Shown one piece after another: positions 12,730-24,176 of a DNA stretch of 64,000 nt. The position numbers and the translations under genes are program-made. This DNA is from Utricularia gibba (lineage: Eukaryota; Streptophyta; Magnoliopsida; Lamiales; Lentibulariaceae). The notes beneath the pieces were generated by a model, which ran no database searches, was not told where the DNA came from, and saw only the letters and a program-made list of their open reading frames with translations. Numbering within the stretch: the first letter of the stretch is position 1; every line of letters starts with the position of its first letter. The stretch covers positions 2,501-66,500 of the forward strand of contig NEEC01000014.1 in the NCBI GenBank assembly GCA_002189035.1. Reading direction: 5' to 3'.

Positions 12730-13251
12730 GGAATTTTGGATGACAAACCTAGCAGTTTCCGAGGCACAAAAGCTCAGTTCCGTGGAAGATCTTTTTATCT
12801 TTGTAAAAATTTCGATATGTAAGCTGTCTAACGAATCATGAGTGCAGAAAATGACGTGTGGTTTGTCCATATTACTATACATTTTTTATGTATATTTCAT
12901 AAATAAAAATAAATAATTACAATGAAATATAACAGTGCAATCATACTAACAAGATGGTAAAATTTATCTAGCCACACCAATAAGCATACCAGGAGAATTA
13001 GGTAAAAAGAAAAAAAAAACTATTAGTTCACTCGTCCCCAACAGATGTGAACATTGTGCTAAATAAAGAGAATGAAACGTGTTTCAATACTCACTTGCCC
13101 GACTGGAAACTCTAGGCTAACCTCCAGAATCACATCCACATTCAACTCCATGGGAGCAAGCATCTATGGTGGGCGTTACATAAAGATGACCTCCCTCCCG
13201 CATCAGTATCCTCAAGGGCTAATTTTTAAAACTATACACTGTTATAATAGC

Positions 13252-13876
13252 TGTTTACAAAAGTACTCACTATGTGTATTAGGTATATTGCGTGTATATA
13301 AATTTACAAAATCACCATTTGCTTAATGTATATGTAAAAATCATATTATAAATATTATAATTTATATTTTCATAATACTTAATAATGATTTTCAGTATAA
13401 TGTTTTTACTGAAAATCATCACATAAAACCAACTCGTTTTTATAATAAACAATACTTTTTAAATAATATTAATACTAATAATATAGATATGATAAGATCA
13501 AAATAATTTTTTATCTAAAACCAAATTGTTTTTATAATAAATAATACTTTTTAAATAATTTTAATACTAATAATATATATTTTATAAGATCAAAATAATT
13601 TCTAAATTAAAATCAAATCGTTTTTATAACAAACAATACTTTTAAAATAATTTTAATACTAATAATATATATTCATAAAATCAAAATAATTTCTGAAAAA
13701 ATATAAAAAAAATTATTTACTAAAAAAATTTTATTTAAAATCATTATCAAGTATTATAAAAATCAAAATTATAATATTTATGATATAATATTTATATACA
13801 CATTAAAAAGAATAGGTAATTTCGTAAAATTACATACATATACTACACCACATTACACAGAGTAGCTAGTTTTACA
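13252..13876. mobile_element. Foldback / MITE-like element with long imperfect terminal inverted repeats
   Basis: The sequence from 13252 to about 13398 is an imperfect reverse complement of 13737 to 13876. Shared blocks, read inward from each end, include TGTGTA, the inner ATTATAAATATTATAATTT-like block and ATAATACTT.ATAATGATTTT. The ends themselves match as TGTTTACAAAAG against TGTAAAACTAG. The interior is almost pure A and T and holds three tandem units. The element has no coding capacity. I could not find a convincing target-site duplication, so the superfamily is not assigned; the outer boundaries are accurate to perhaps 10 bases. Confidence 0.65.
13424..13700. repeat. Three tandem copies of a unit of about 92 bp
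   Basis: Units start near 13424, 13516 and 13609. Each begins AAAACCAA or AAAATCAA, continues with TCGTTTTTATAA or TTGTTTTTATAA, and ends with a GATCAAAATAATTT-like block. Spacing is 92 to 93 bases and copies differ by scattered substitutions and small indels. The array fills the centre of the foldback element. Confidence 0.8.
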
Positions 13877-14708
13877 ATCAACTCGTTCAAGTCCCTTGTT
13901 CGGCCATTAATTCACCTAGGTGGCCCCACCTCCTGCCGCACCTGCAGAGAAAATGCTACCGTTGACTCTCTTTGAGATTTATTGGTTTCCCATTAATTCA
14001 CCTAAATTTAACTTCATATAGATCTTTATCTCCTCTCTTTTATCTATGTTCATCGTAATATAAAACCATGGTAACATGGAGGCTTAAGGTAGTTCATATC
14101 CAAAATTAAAAATATTCAATGAAAATATATTACTTTCGATGAAACTCCATCAAATTCTTCATAATTGAAAGAATTTAAATTAGAGTGCGAAATGAAATCA
14201 GTCATCTTTAATATTTTGTGCTAAACAAACGATGGAACATATGCTCAAGGGATTGGAAATACTGTTAGGGGAAAACCATTGCGAGTCAGTTTTTGTATAT
14301 CATCTGGACCGGATTGTTTTTTGGGCAGCAACCGGCCGGGGTAGCCGGACCTGGCCAAATCTGGTTTTAAAACCTAGGGTGGGTTGCGTTGGATACACTG
14401 CAGGTAAACAGGACGATTGTAACGGAGACAGATCTTTGGTTTCTTCCTGTTTTCTTTGCCAACACGCGGGCTCCTTTTCTTCTTCTCGTCATCGGCGGCA
14501 ATCAACACAAGCGACGTGCCTTCGTTACAATGAGAAGATATTTCTTTAGGTCTGTAAAAAAACTTTATTGATCCATCAGGTTAGCGTTTGCTGAGCACCA
14601 ATTATGAACAAGAAGTGTCTCTGGTCCAAGAACTACCAGATATTTTATTTTGAGAGCGAATGAATGCGTACATCATCAATGACCCACCATTTCCGACCAA
14701 TTCAAGTA

Positions 14709-16109
14709 TTAAGAAACGCTGTGGTGGGTGGCTCTTGAGAAGAGGGCAGTGAACTTCTCCATTTTGGGTCTGGGGAGCGCCACCCCTAACTCGATTCCTC
14801 CAACAACATCCCTGCCTTCAAAAAGACTAATCGAGCCGGTTGCATCGATTGATACTTCCTCGATCTTTGTGGGTTTCCGCCACCCGAAATTCAAGTTATA
14901 GAGATCCATCTTAGGCGACCAGACTGCGGTCAGATGAATCGGCGATTCCCTCAACGACTTCCATTCCAGGATCCAATTCTCGGCGCCTATCAAGATGTTG
15001 TCATTCAGTTTTCGTATTGTGTCACTAATAGCTTCCGCCGCGAATAATACACCGTTTACACGGTCCATGAGTTGGCTTCTTGTCGATGAAGCTCTACCGA
15101 ACCCGACAAAGTTTCCGACATAGGTATCGGGCACGTTGAGGCTGAAACGCGTTATCCCTCCAGCGATGAAGCCCAGGCTGTGAACTGCATCCGCATCTAC
15201 ATCCGCATCTTCGTTGTTAGAGTAGTTGGCTTGTATCCAGAGCTCCCATACAAGGGCGCAAACAGCGACGTACGAGGACATGAAGAGAGTTTTGGCTGAC
15301 CCAGATAGGGAATAAGACCGAGCCAAGATCCGTTTCTTCACTCTCTCTATTTCTTCAGGGCCTAGCTCGAATGTTGCCCTTACCATTAGTTCATTACCTG
15401 GGCGATATCCTATGGAATTTATGTCCAGCTCCATACATTGTTTCAGAAAAATAGGCCTCAGTCTCAGACCATTCAGGTCCGACAGCAACGCTGATCTGTC
15501 ATGGGTAGCCCGGGTTAAATCGTGGTCCCCGTCTTGGCCCTTTGTGAAAACGGAAGCCCACATCTTGAGGAAATTGTTGAAGGTTCTTCCATCTGCCACA
15601 ACGTGCCTGAGTGTGATGCCAATGCAGATCCCTGATTCAGGGAAAATAGTTAATTGAAGGGCCAGAAGCGGGTGACGTGAACCCTCCCGGGGAACTATGA
15701 GAGGGAGAGTGGGCACCAAGCCATGCAAATAAGTGGCCAATTTGGGGGCTTTCGCAGTTAGGCAAGCAAAATCCCCTTTAGCCGACGAGGGGTCTGCCAC
15801 CGCAATGATCATTTCGATGGAGTCCCCCTCAGTGTACTCAATATGAGGTTCGGATTTTGTGGGCAACACGAGCCTTCCCGCGAGAGAGAAGAAGTGGTGA
15901 AGAGTGAGAGAGAGTGCGTTCTTGAGTCTAGGAAGTGTTTGGCTCATGAAACAGGTGGTGGAAACAGGGAAGGAGTAGAAGAAGACGGTTTGTGATGGAG
16001 GGAAAAGAAGCCATGGCACGTCGAGATAGGTAAGAGGAAGAGTTACGGGTTGAACAGAACCCCGAGGTGCGGAAATGCGGCAGCGTTCAACCTCTTCCGT
16101 AGAAATCAT
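14709..16109 (-). CDS. BAHD acyltransferase, phenolic glucoside / anthocyanin malonyltransferase-like
   Basis: A single-exon gene of 466 residues. The start at 16109 is the first in-frame ATG and gives the usual N-terminus with VERCRISAPRGSVQPVTLPLTYLDVPWL in pieces close to known malonyltransferases. The open frame upstream is entered only through a GTG. The catalytic HXXXD motif is RHVVADGRT at about residue 170. YVGNFVGFGRA, corresponding to the YFGNC motif of the clade, lies past the middle. The structural DFGWG motif is changed to NFGWRKP near residue 400. BAHD enzymes move acyl groups from CoA to alcohols or amines in the cytosol; this clade mostly acts on flavonoid or other phenolic glucosides. 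The altered DFGWG makes the acyl donor uncertain. A TTTATAA box lies at 16227-16221, about 112 bases upstream of the ATG. Confidence 0.9.
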   Translation of the reverse strand: MISTEEVERCRISAPRGSVQPVTLPLTYLDVPWLLFPPSQTVFFYSFPVSTTCFMSQTLPRLKNALSLTLHHFFSLAGRLVLPTKSEPHIEYTEGDSIEMIIAVADPSSAKGDFACLTAKAPKLATYLHGLVPTLPLIVPREGSRHPLLALQLTIFPESGICIGITLRHVVADGRTFNNFLKMWASVFTKGQDGDHDLTRATHDRSALLSDLNGLRLRPIFLKQCMELDINSIGYRPGNELMVRATFELGPEEIERVKKRILARSYSLSGSAKTLFMSSYVAVCALVWELWIQANYSNNEDADVDADAVHSLGFIAGGITRFSLNVPDTYVGNFVGFGRASSTRSQLMDRVNGVLFAAEAISDTIRKLNDNILIGAENWILEWKSLRESPIHLTAVWSPKMDLYNLNFGWRKPTKIEEVSIDATGSISLFEGRDVVGGIELGVALPRPKMEKFTALFSRATHHSVS

Positions 16110-16771
16110 TTGCTCTCGAAGAGAACTGAGAAGTGAGTTGAGAAGAGAACCCACATTAATAAAGCTGGCAATTGCCACATGGCAACTTGCCGGTGGGACT
16201 GAATTGCAAACTTGATAAGATTATAAAAATGATGATACTGGGCGTTAGGCGTGAATCGTGTGATACCCGTAAACAAAAAATAAATTAATTTAATTATTAT
16301 AAAAAATTAAGTAAAAATATTTTTTATTATAATATTCAATTTATCAACAAATAGATACGTAATAATTAAAGAAAATCTTTGAAGTAACAAAAATAATAAT
16401 GTATTTTCAAATAATAAAATCTTACAAAAGAAGCCCTAAATAAATATATATTTTATATTAAATATTAATTTTTATCGAATTTATGAATAAACTATGTTAT
16501 TTATAATAAAATAATAATTTATATGCTATCATCTAAAATGTTTTATTGTGTTCATGATTTTTGTGACGTTTTTCAAAAATATCTTCAGCTGCCAAAAAGA
16601 CCAAGTTTATTTATAGTCACCCCCCAACAAGCCCAATGTACTTAGGGGGTTTGTGGCTTTCTTTCTATCTTGGCATCGACGCACAAACTCACCTACAAGA
16701 GGACTCAGCTCCGATTGTGTTTGTTCCTTAGTCCTCAAGACCGAAAAGGGTTTTCAGTGGCTTCAATTTTG
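16110..16771. promoter_or_regulatory. Upstream regions of BAHD gene and PEX22
   Basis: The two genes diverge from here, so both promoters should lie in these 660 bases. The centre, about 16260-16560, is very AT-rich without a clear repeat. Position is the only evidence. Confidence 0.4.
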
Positions 16772-19195
16772 ATGGCCGACAATTCCAAGGAAGGTCTTCT
16801 TCAGTTTATGAGGCGTATCGGAGCTTTTCTCGCCTACAAGTTTTCGAACCTGCATCTTGTTCGTCTTGCAATTTCTTCAAGTGTATTATTGCCTGTTGGT
16901 TGTCATAATTCGTGCGTGCTGCTCTTTCTGTAAACGGATTCTTTGATCCATTTGACTCGTTACCCAAGAAATGATTATTAACCTCCTGTGCATTGGATAA
17001 ACTAATTTAGGGTTCGTTGTAGACTTTGGGTATTAAGCCTTTCTGGCTTCGAATTTCCGTAAGATCACGGGGAGTTTTTTTTTGTTGGGTTTAATGATAA
17101 ATTGATAGTCGTTGACTCGGCGTTTTATTACGCTTTCCCTTTGAAATGCAGGATCCACGATCAGTTGGTGCCTTGGCGGGCCTTGCATTTGCTACTGTTT
17201 TTATTTGGAGAGTATTGAGGTCACCCAGTGCGCCTCGCAGAAGACAACCCAAAAGACAAGCTCCAGCCCCTATTACTCCTGAAGTTGGTGTTCATGAGTT
17301 AATTGGGGCGTCATCCTCAGGTTTCAGCGGTCGTCCCGAAGATTCAGTGCAGAATGTGGTGGATGAGTCTTTTCAGCCTTCAAAGGTAGATTTTCGTTTA
17401 ATCGCTTAACGTTCATTCAACTTGTTAAGAGGACTTACTTCATAACACTTCATTTTTCACTTCATGCAGCTAACTTTCAGCCAAGTTGTTCGACAGAGGT
17501 TGAGTGAGGGAAGGAAGGTAATATGATGTTATATGTATCTCTTTTTCATCATCTGATAAGTTGGAATATATAAATAACTTTTTCTTCTATGATTATATTA
17601 TCTCTATTAAAGTGTGTGACGTTTAACCTTTTTGTTTGTAGTTGCTCATGTTTGTAACCATTGAGTGGTAGATTTCCGGATGTGTTTACAATTTTATTGC
17701 ATGTAATGCTGCTCGATGGAAAATTTGTACTCATTCATGTCCGTGTACCATTACTCCCATGCTCACTTTTTTCCACAATACCTCCACTACCACAGGTTAC
17801 ATGCCGGATGCTTGGTATTATTCTTGAGGAAAGCATTCCAGACGAGCTCCAGGTTTTTATTGAGTTGCATGTGAAGTTATTGAGTTGAAAAAAAGAAGAA
17901 AATTGATTTGTGTCATTTATTTTCTCTTCCAGAAGCAGGCAACCATAAGGCCGTCTGTTCTGGAAGTGTTGCTTGAGATCACAAAGCTCTGTGACTTTTA
18001 TTTAATGGAAAGGGTAATAGACGATGAAAGTGAGGTAAACCACTGTCAAGTCATCGTTTTTTTTTATCTGCGCAGTTTCGTTTTCTGAGCTATGTGACGT
18101 CAGAGTAATGCAAGTGAATTTCCAGGTTGTTCTAAAAGCATTTTTTATTTTCCTTCTCTCGATTTTTTTAATATATCATAAGCAGTTGGGTGTAGGTAAC
18201 CTGGTTTTTATCACTTTCTTTATTTTTTTGAAAGATTTTTCCATGGTTAGTTTGCAGGAAGAAGTGGCCACTGTAGAGTTATATTTCGTGTTCCATTTCT
18301 CTGTTTTCAAAAGAATTGTTAAATATGACTAAAAGTCATTGTTGTATTGTTGATATTTTATCTTGTATTCCCATTTTTACTTAGTTCTCACCAGAGTATT
18401 GTCAATTGCTTCCACTACTACGTTGGTAACCCAGAGCTCTTCGGCAGTTGCATTTACACTTTATTATTGCTCTAATATGTAGAAAAAGGTCCTTGCAGCT
18501 TTGGAAGATGCTGGAGTCTTTGCATCTGGTGGCATGGCTAAGGATAAGGTAAATGGTAAATCCTTTTATTTTACAGACTCCATTTGTTTCCAGAATTGAT
18601 GCATATACGATAAGACCATGCAAAGAGTGGATGCAAATAGATTGGTTGAATTATTGTGAATTGCTGTTGTGCCCTTGGTATCAGAGCGTTAGGGAATGCA
18701 TGCGTGCATATCTTAGTGATGCTTTTGCTTGTTCTTTCTGCTTAGTTGAAACTTTGAAAAATCTTGTTAATTAAACTGCTTCTGCTCTGCACTCAATTGT
18801 TCCTGCAGGTTCTCTTCTGCAGCACAGAGAATGGACGTGTATCTTTTGTGAGGCAACTTGAACCCGACTGGCACATTGACTCGAACCCTGAAATTGTTAC
18901 CCAGTTATCTGTACGTAAACAGCTCTCTTGTATCATTCTATGAGGATTTTTGTATTTCGTCTATGAGATTAATTTGGGTGAGAATTGAGTAACGGATGCA
19001 TCGGTAGACAAAATTGTAATTTCAAGTGGTCTATCTATGCAGTTTTTTTTTTTTTTGTTTGAACGGGATTTCCTTAATAATTTGCAGAGATTTATCAAAT
19101 ATCAGCTGCACATCTCGCCCACCAAGCTTGAACGACCCCCCTCCAATGTCTTCACCTCCTATAGCTTGGAACAATTCTTCGGATGTGTGGTCTAG
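16772..19195 (+). CDS. PEX22: Peroxisome biogenesis protein 22
   Basis: Eight exons: 16772-16882, 17152-17385, 17470-17517, 17796-17852, 17933-18034, 18483-18548, 18809-18910 and 19088-19195. All introns are phase 0, and the product has 275 residues. Exon 1 gives MADNSKEGLLQFMRRIGAFL, very like the N-terminus of Arabidopsis PEX22. Exon 2 carries the membrane segment SVGALAGLAFATVFIWRVLR followed by an RRRQPKR-type basic stretch. The soluble part includes VTCRMLGIILEE, FYLMERVIDDESE, KVLFCSTENGR and the ending SLEQFFGCVV. PEX22 is a peroxisomal membrane protein that tethers the ubiquitin-conjugating enzyme PEX4, which recycles the import receptor PEX5. No lesion was found. The gene is convergent with the GDSL gene on its right, about 1.0 kb away. 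Confidence 0.94.
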
Positions 19196-20233
19196 TCAAG
19201 GTTGCCTGATTATTATCTTGCCAAACTTTTGCTTTGGTATTTCTTATAAACAGAGCTTTGAATGCTTTTGATTTCTGGTACTAATATTTTATTTCAACGA
19301 ACCAGATTTTCTGCTGATACTCTCAGGAACCAGGAATGCCGAGGGCTACTTCATGTGTTGATATATGTTTGGCCAGCTTAACTCTTAGTGCAACTGCTGA
19401 TAAAAAGATCGGCTGTTTGCTGTTGTCATTGGCCAGGGTTTAAAAAAAGCTGCATTTGCCATAGTTTGTTTCTTGCGGAAACTTGGTATTACGAGGATAA
19501 TTTGCATGGCTGGCTGCTCCGTTGTAATGAATGCAACAAACATTTTTCATCGCATGATTCCCAGAACTTAAATGCTGCCGTGTCATGTCTGTTTGCCAAA
19601 AAAGGACACTGCAATAATCATGAAGATCACTGTAGTAACGGAAAGGTTCAAGTTGCCGATTGATTTTGGTAGCCAGGAAACCCAGCTTTGAGATCAGGAA
19701 AAGGATCCCGCACATTATGGGAATATCTGTTGATTATCAAAACCTTATTATGTATGGATGCGAGCGCATTGGTGGTCTCGCTTTGGCAGACTGCGGCAAT
19801 CACTAATTGCATGAAATTGGTTCTTGTTATCATCAGCAATCAAAATGAAGATAACAGCGAGATTCTCGTCCTGGAAGTCGACAACTCAGACACGGTCCTA
19901 ATCCTCACAACATGGATGGCACACCGATTGGGAGAGTGACGCTAGCTGTTGAACTGGAAGATAGTTCGAGAACTTTACATAACTACGATGGCGTGAGGGA
20001 AATGGTGATCTTATGTTTTCAAAGGAAGCGTGAGTACAAATCCATAGCCCCGGCCCACGACTTGGCTGCCTCGCCGCCTCCCTGTTAGATGGAAGTAAGA
20101 CGGTTGTGAAATGCAAGGTAACTCCAAGGAACATTTTTTGTTGCTCGATGTTCCAAATTACAATAGCTTCTTCGGAAAGCAATAAGCCATACATTGAAAT
20201 TATGTATAAAGGTTGTAGTGTAGTTTATATGTG
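19196..20233. other. Intergenic region between convergent PEX22 and GDSL gene
   Basis: This holds the 3' flanks of both genes. Open frames on either strand are short and match nothing I recognise. No repeats of note. Confidence 0.4.
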
Positions 20234-21438
20234 TCAAATGAACTGGTGCAAAGCGGTGTTAACAAGAGCATCTGCAACGATTCTGTTGGTGCGTTCGGTA
20301 GGGTGAAATGCATCCCAAAATACATATTTGGTTGCATCTGAACAGGTAAGCAGATTTTGGGCGTTACAGGCGTATCCCATTTCGAAGGATCCAGTGGCAC
20401 AGCATGCCCTGTCCGAAACTTCAAACCCTGCCAACATTGAGAATTGCTGTCAATGACCAGTTAGCTGACTGTGAATGAGGATGAGGGCTTACCGTATGAG
20501 GATGGAGTTCGAACCAAGTCGAGAATGGGGTCGTAGAGGTTGGACACGACCAAAATCAAGCCGGGGGTTTGCTGATTGAGCTGGGTCACCATGTCGGACA
20601 ACTTGGTGTTGAAACTCAGAGCCGCGGCATTATAGGTTTCAATACAAGCTCGGGTTGGCAGATTTCGTGCCCTTTCTAAAGGCATGCACCCCATCGGAGG
20701 AAGTCCCCCAGGGAGATTTTCCGAGCGCCGAGGGAGTGAAGATCTATGATGAAGTTTCGGGCGATTCCTAGGAGAAAATCCTGGTAAGCCTCCACGGAGT
20801 ATTGCAATGCCCTACCTGTCCCTGGAAATGCGTAGTAGTTCTCCAGGAAATCATTGGTTCCAATGCTTATGATATAGATTGCCTTTGTTATAGTTTCCAT
20901 GGTTTTCCAATCTCCGAGGTATGCCCTTAGCCTCCCTATGTATTCTCTGAAGTAGTCCAGTTCCTTCCACAAAGGAATCACCCCCTGAGGACTAAGGATT
21001 TTCAGAGTAGCGTCGCAAAAAAATAGCTTTTTATCTAGTTTCAGTCATGGAAGGGAGGAAGGAACTCACGAGAACATTAGAGGTTGTGTTGTCGTATCCA
21101 GTTCCCGCAGAAGCAAAGGTCACGCCCACCGCAAAGTCAGTGATATTATATACGGGATCCAAATACGCAGGCACAAAGGGCCGGAGGCCTAAAGCCTCAG
21201 AGATAAAATCAGTGGCTATGCGGCCGTTGCAAAATCTGCCAGTAGGCTCCCCTCCTGAGAAGTCGCGTCCGTATGGCTGAAAGTTGCTCCGAGCAATTGT
21301 GGGGATGCGATTGTTGTTGCCTGCATCTACAGAGGAGTCTCCGAAGACGATGATCGCTGGGACAGTGTCAGCAGCCAAGGGGGCGAGGGCGAGCGCGAGG
21401 CAGAGCGGCAGGATGGCGGCTGCAACGAGGGATCTCAT
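20234..21438 (-). CDS. GDSL esterase/lipase (SGNH hydrolase), one-base frame break
   Basis: Three exons: 21438-21070, 20984-20493 and 20427-20234. An N-terminal signal peptide (MRSLVAAAILPLCLALALAP) predicts secretion. Block I is FGDSSVDAGNNN with the catalytic Ser; GTND supplies the block III Gly and Asn; block V is FWDAFHPTE with the catalytic Asp and His. Family role: hydrolysis of ester bonds in cell-wall, cuticle or lipid substrates; the exact substrate cannot be told from sequence. Two paired-Cys regions (ACCATG and CNAQNLLTC) fit the plant subfamily. With one base added to the C5 run at 20705-20709 all exon phases agree and give 351 residues, and the normal motif GLPPMGCMPLERAR reads through. 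As written the frame ends shortly after that run. The downstream half, including the catalytic Asp-His, is otherwise conserved. Confidence 0.9.
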
Positions 21439-22702
21439 GACGTTGTAACGTTGCCTCCCCATGGGCGCTGGAGGATGGCTTTTATTGTTGCCTGGAGTGG
21501 GAAGGGGATACATCTCAAATTAATGGGTTTACGTATATTTTTAGGAGGGAGGAGAAAAGGTTAAGGGAAAGGAACACAACTAAATTATCAATTATGTAGT
21601 AGTGTGCATGCCTTGGGATTGGGATCCCGCGCCTACAGCCTACAGCCTACAGCCTAATATTAATGGCTGCGCAGCGGCTTGGCTGGCATCCACGTATGTA
21701 TTATTGATTGATTCAAATTTTGGTGGGGGGGAACCCATATCCATCCTCGTTTATTCACACTGATAAGCACATTCAAAAGTACGCCAGAAAAGTAGATGAT
21801 TTTTATATGTACCTAGCTGTATATTTTTGAAAGGGTAGGCACAACTGTAGTACACACTTTGATCGAATGATGCCATATCACATTTACTACCGTGTTCCGG
21901 TGAGTATAGGGCGGGCCCCTAACCTCTCCTCTTCTCACATCCTCAATGATGCCCAAATTATTGTCTACCGCTTTTAAGGGCTGAACCTATTCCACTACAA
22001 CGGGGCTGTGACATGGCATCCAAACACGTGTGTTCTCAAGACACGGGGAATAACAGATGTGCCACAAATTGCAATTCCAACTGCTTCATTCAATATTGCT
22101 CTCTAAATGTTTTGCTTGTGCGTCATCCTCTTCCTTCATTTCCAAGGATACCTTCCGTTGAGGAGCCAACTCAGATGACGAAAATGCCGTGTCATCCATC
22201 AATTAACGGATATCGGAATGATTTATAAATATGATCATCTTGCAATATGCCTGTGAAAAAATTGATTAGATGACCGTGATCATATTCATAAATGACTTGC
22301 ATATATCAGTTAACACGAAGAAAAATGGTGGTTTAGAGTCATTGAAAGTCTTGCGATTGGGATTAGTCAGTCATTTTAGCGGTGAAAAAAATGGCCAAGA
22401 GTGGGTGGATTCCATTTGTAGGTCATTTTGTAGTTTCACAAATGTGCAGCTCGTACGACATAAACTTGGGAAAAGGTTTACCCCCTCCACCCTCCCCCTC
22501 CCCCCAGGCCCTTGTATATAGATGTGAGATACCTCATACAAATTTATGAGGCATATGAACATGCATGAGATACTAACGATCAGACACCAAACTTGAGCAC
22601 CACAGAGCCCCCCATCTTCTATCACTCCTCTGGCATCACATGCGAAAACTCTGAAAAAAACTGGCAAGAAAGTAATGGAGCCCTGCTGATTTGTCATCCA
22701 AC
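21439..22702. other. GDSL upstream region and bHLH 3' flank
   Basis: The region is about 1.26 kb without a recognised gene. It contains the promoter of the GDSL gene and the 3' flank of the bHLH gene. A short direct repeat of the 7-mer CCTACAG (three to four units) lies near 21631-21656. Nothing else notable. Confidence 0.4.
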
Positions 22703-24176
22703 TTAGGCGACTGGTGGGCGGAGGGCATGGTCTTGAGATGTATCAACGGCGGCAGGCGGCATGAATTGCCACATAGCGACGCTGGGGTAACTGATGACAG
22801 GCACCAATTTGTCGCAAGCAGCTTGGTTTCGTACAGCAACTGCACCAGGGACCGGGGGAGCTGGTATGAAGTTGGGTAATGAAGCGCTTACTGCCTTCAG
22901 CTGCTTCTCAAGCGTTTCCTTCTCAGCCTTCAACTTTTGCTTCTCTTCTCGAAGTTCGTTTTTTTCTGCCTGCAATGAGCAGCGCAAAACGAAGAAAGTC
23001 AATCATTGCTCAAATACAAATATGGAAAGTTTTTTTCTTACTTTGAGCTCCTTGATTTTTTCCTGGATATTCAAGTTTGAGTCTTTCTGCTTCTCGGCAT
23101 CAACTTTTAGCTGGGCTATCATACGAACTGCATCAACCAAAATTGCAGATTTATCTGTCTTGGGAGGCTTCCCAGGGTCAATAAGAGCGGCCAACTCCAT
23201 AAACCTAGAACACACAAAACCCCTTGTTAAAGCACAGCTAAAACACATAATCAAGGCATGCTTAACCAAGCTCGTAAACCATTACCTGTCATTTAGCCTA
23301 TCTCTCCTCTGTTTCTCCCTGCATGCCTTTGATTTGAATGGGGCACATGAATCATTTCTAGCTCTGAGAAACAAACAAATAACGAGATTAAACATTATCA
23401 ATATAGAGTTCCTTGTGAAAACATATACAAGCATCTAAGGTATCAAAATTTTAAAACTCACGAACATATCTCGACAAGATCCTCCGAAAAATTAACAGGA
23501 GCGTTCCTCTATAGTAAAAATGTAAGGTGTTGGGAATAAAATAAAGAAAAGTTTATGGGTGCTACCTCTTCTTCGATGAAGCCTCCCTTTCTGATTCTCC
23601 AACCGATCCATCGATCCCCAAACTATCAGTATTTCAGAAAACCAATAATGATTTTTCAAACGGAGATAAGGAAAAGAAGAGGCTAATAAAAAGACAGCAA
23701 AATTGCAATCCCCTTTAAAATACATATTCGAAAAAAATCACGTTAAGGTGGTTCTTCCTTGTGAATCTCACACTTATTCATCATCGCTTCCATTCAAATA
23801 AAATAGGAACTTGAGCAAATGATACGGCATTCAGTTATATGTAAGCGACATAAATAAAGTTGTAAAACACAACCCCCAAGTACTGCTAGCAAGGATAATG
23901 AGACATCTCTCCAGGAAAATAGGCACCAAGCAATAATATGACAACAAGGTGTAAAATCCAGGGAAAGAATCAGGAGTCAACTAGAGGGAACTACCAAGAT
24001 GAGGAATTTTTGTAAAAAAATCATCAACCAAAATAAATACCCAGCATTCGGTGTCGCATTGATGGGTTCCCCCGGGGTGGGAACCCGGGATTGTGAGCCG
24101 AGAAAATGGCATCAACATCATGGATATCCGGAATTCCGTAATCGTAAAACCAATTAGTGTTTTCCGGCGCATCCAT
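22703..24176 (-). CDS. bHLH transcription factor, class IVc, bHLH115/ILR3-like, one-base frame break
   Basis: Five exons: 24176-24041, 23622-23566, 23363-23286, 23204-23042 and 22969-22703. The basic region and helix 1 read KACREKQRRDRLNDRF, with His-Glu-Arg type contacts changed to the class IVc pattern. Helix 2 follows (KSAILVDAVRMIAQLK), then a leucine-zipper-like coiled coil rich in E, K and L. The C-terminus is AMWQFMPPAAVDTSQDH and ends LRPPVA, a strong signature of the bHLH115/ILR3 group. These factors form heterodimers and activate iron-deficiency regulators. The exon 1/exon 2 junction is out of phase as written. One extra base in the C5 run at 24069-24073 restores it, gives 233 residues, and turns the end of exon 1 into family-like sequence (PINATPNAG). 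The gene is divergent from CTF18. Confidence 0.9.

Larger units (their letters stand above)
12730..14708. other. Intergenic region, AT-rich, containing a foldback element
   Basis: Between the ends of the convergent THF1 and BAHD genes lie about 2.0 kb with no recognised gene. The stretch 13252-13876 is a separate inverted-repeat element. From 13880 to 14700 only chance open frames are visible. Confidence 0.5.

Noticed and set aside
16110-16178. Longer N-terminus for the BAHD enzyme
   Set aside because: The extension begins at GTG, not ATG, and lacks similarity to the family. The ATG at 16109 gives the normal length.
22794-23438. Plus-strand open frame of 214 residues
   Set aside because: It runs antisense over bHLH exons 3 to 5 and the introns between them and has no recognisable domain.
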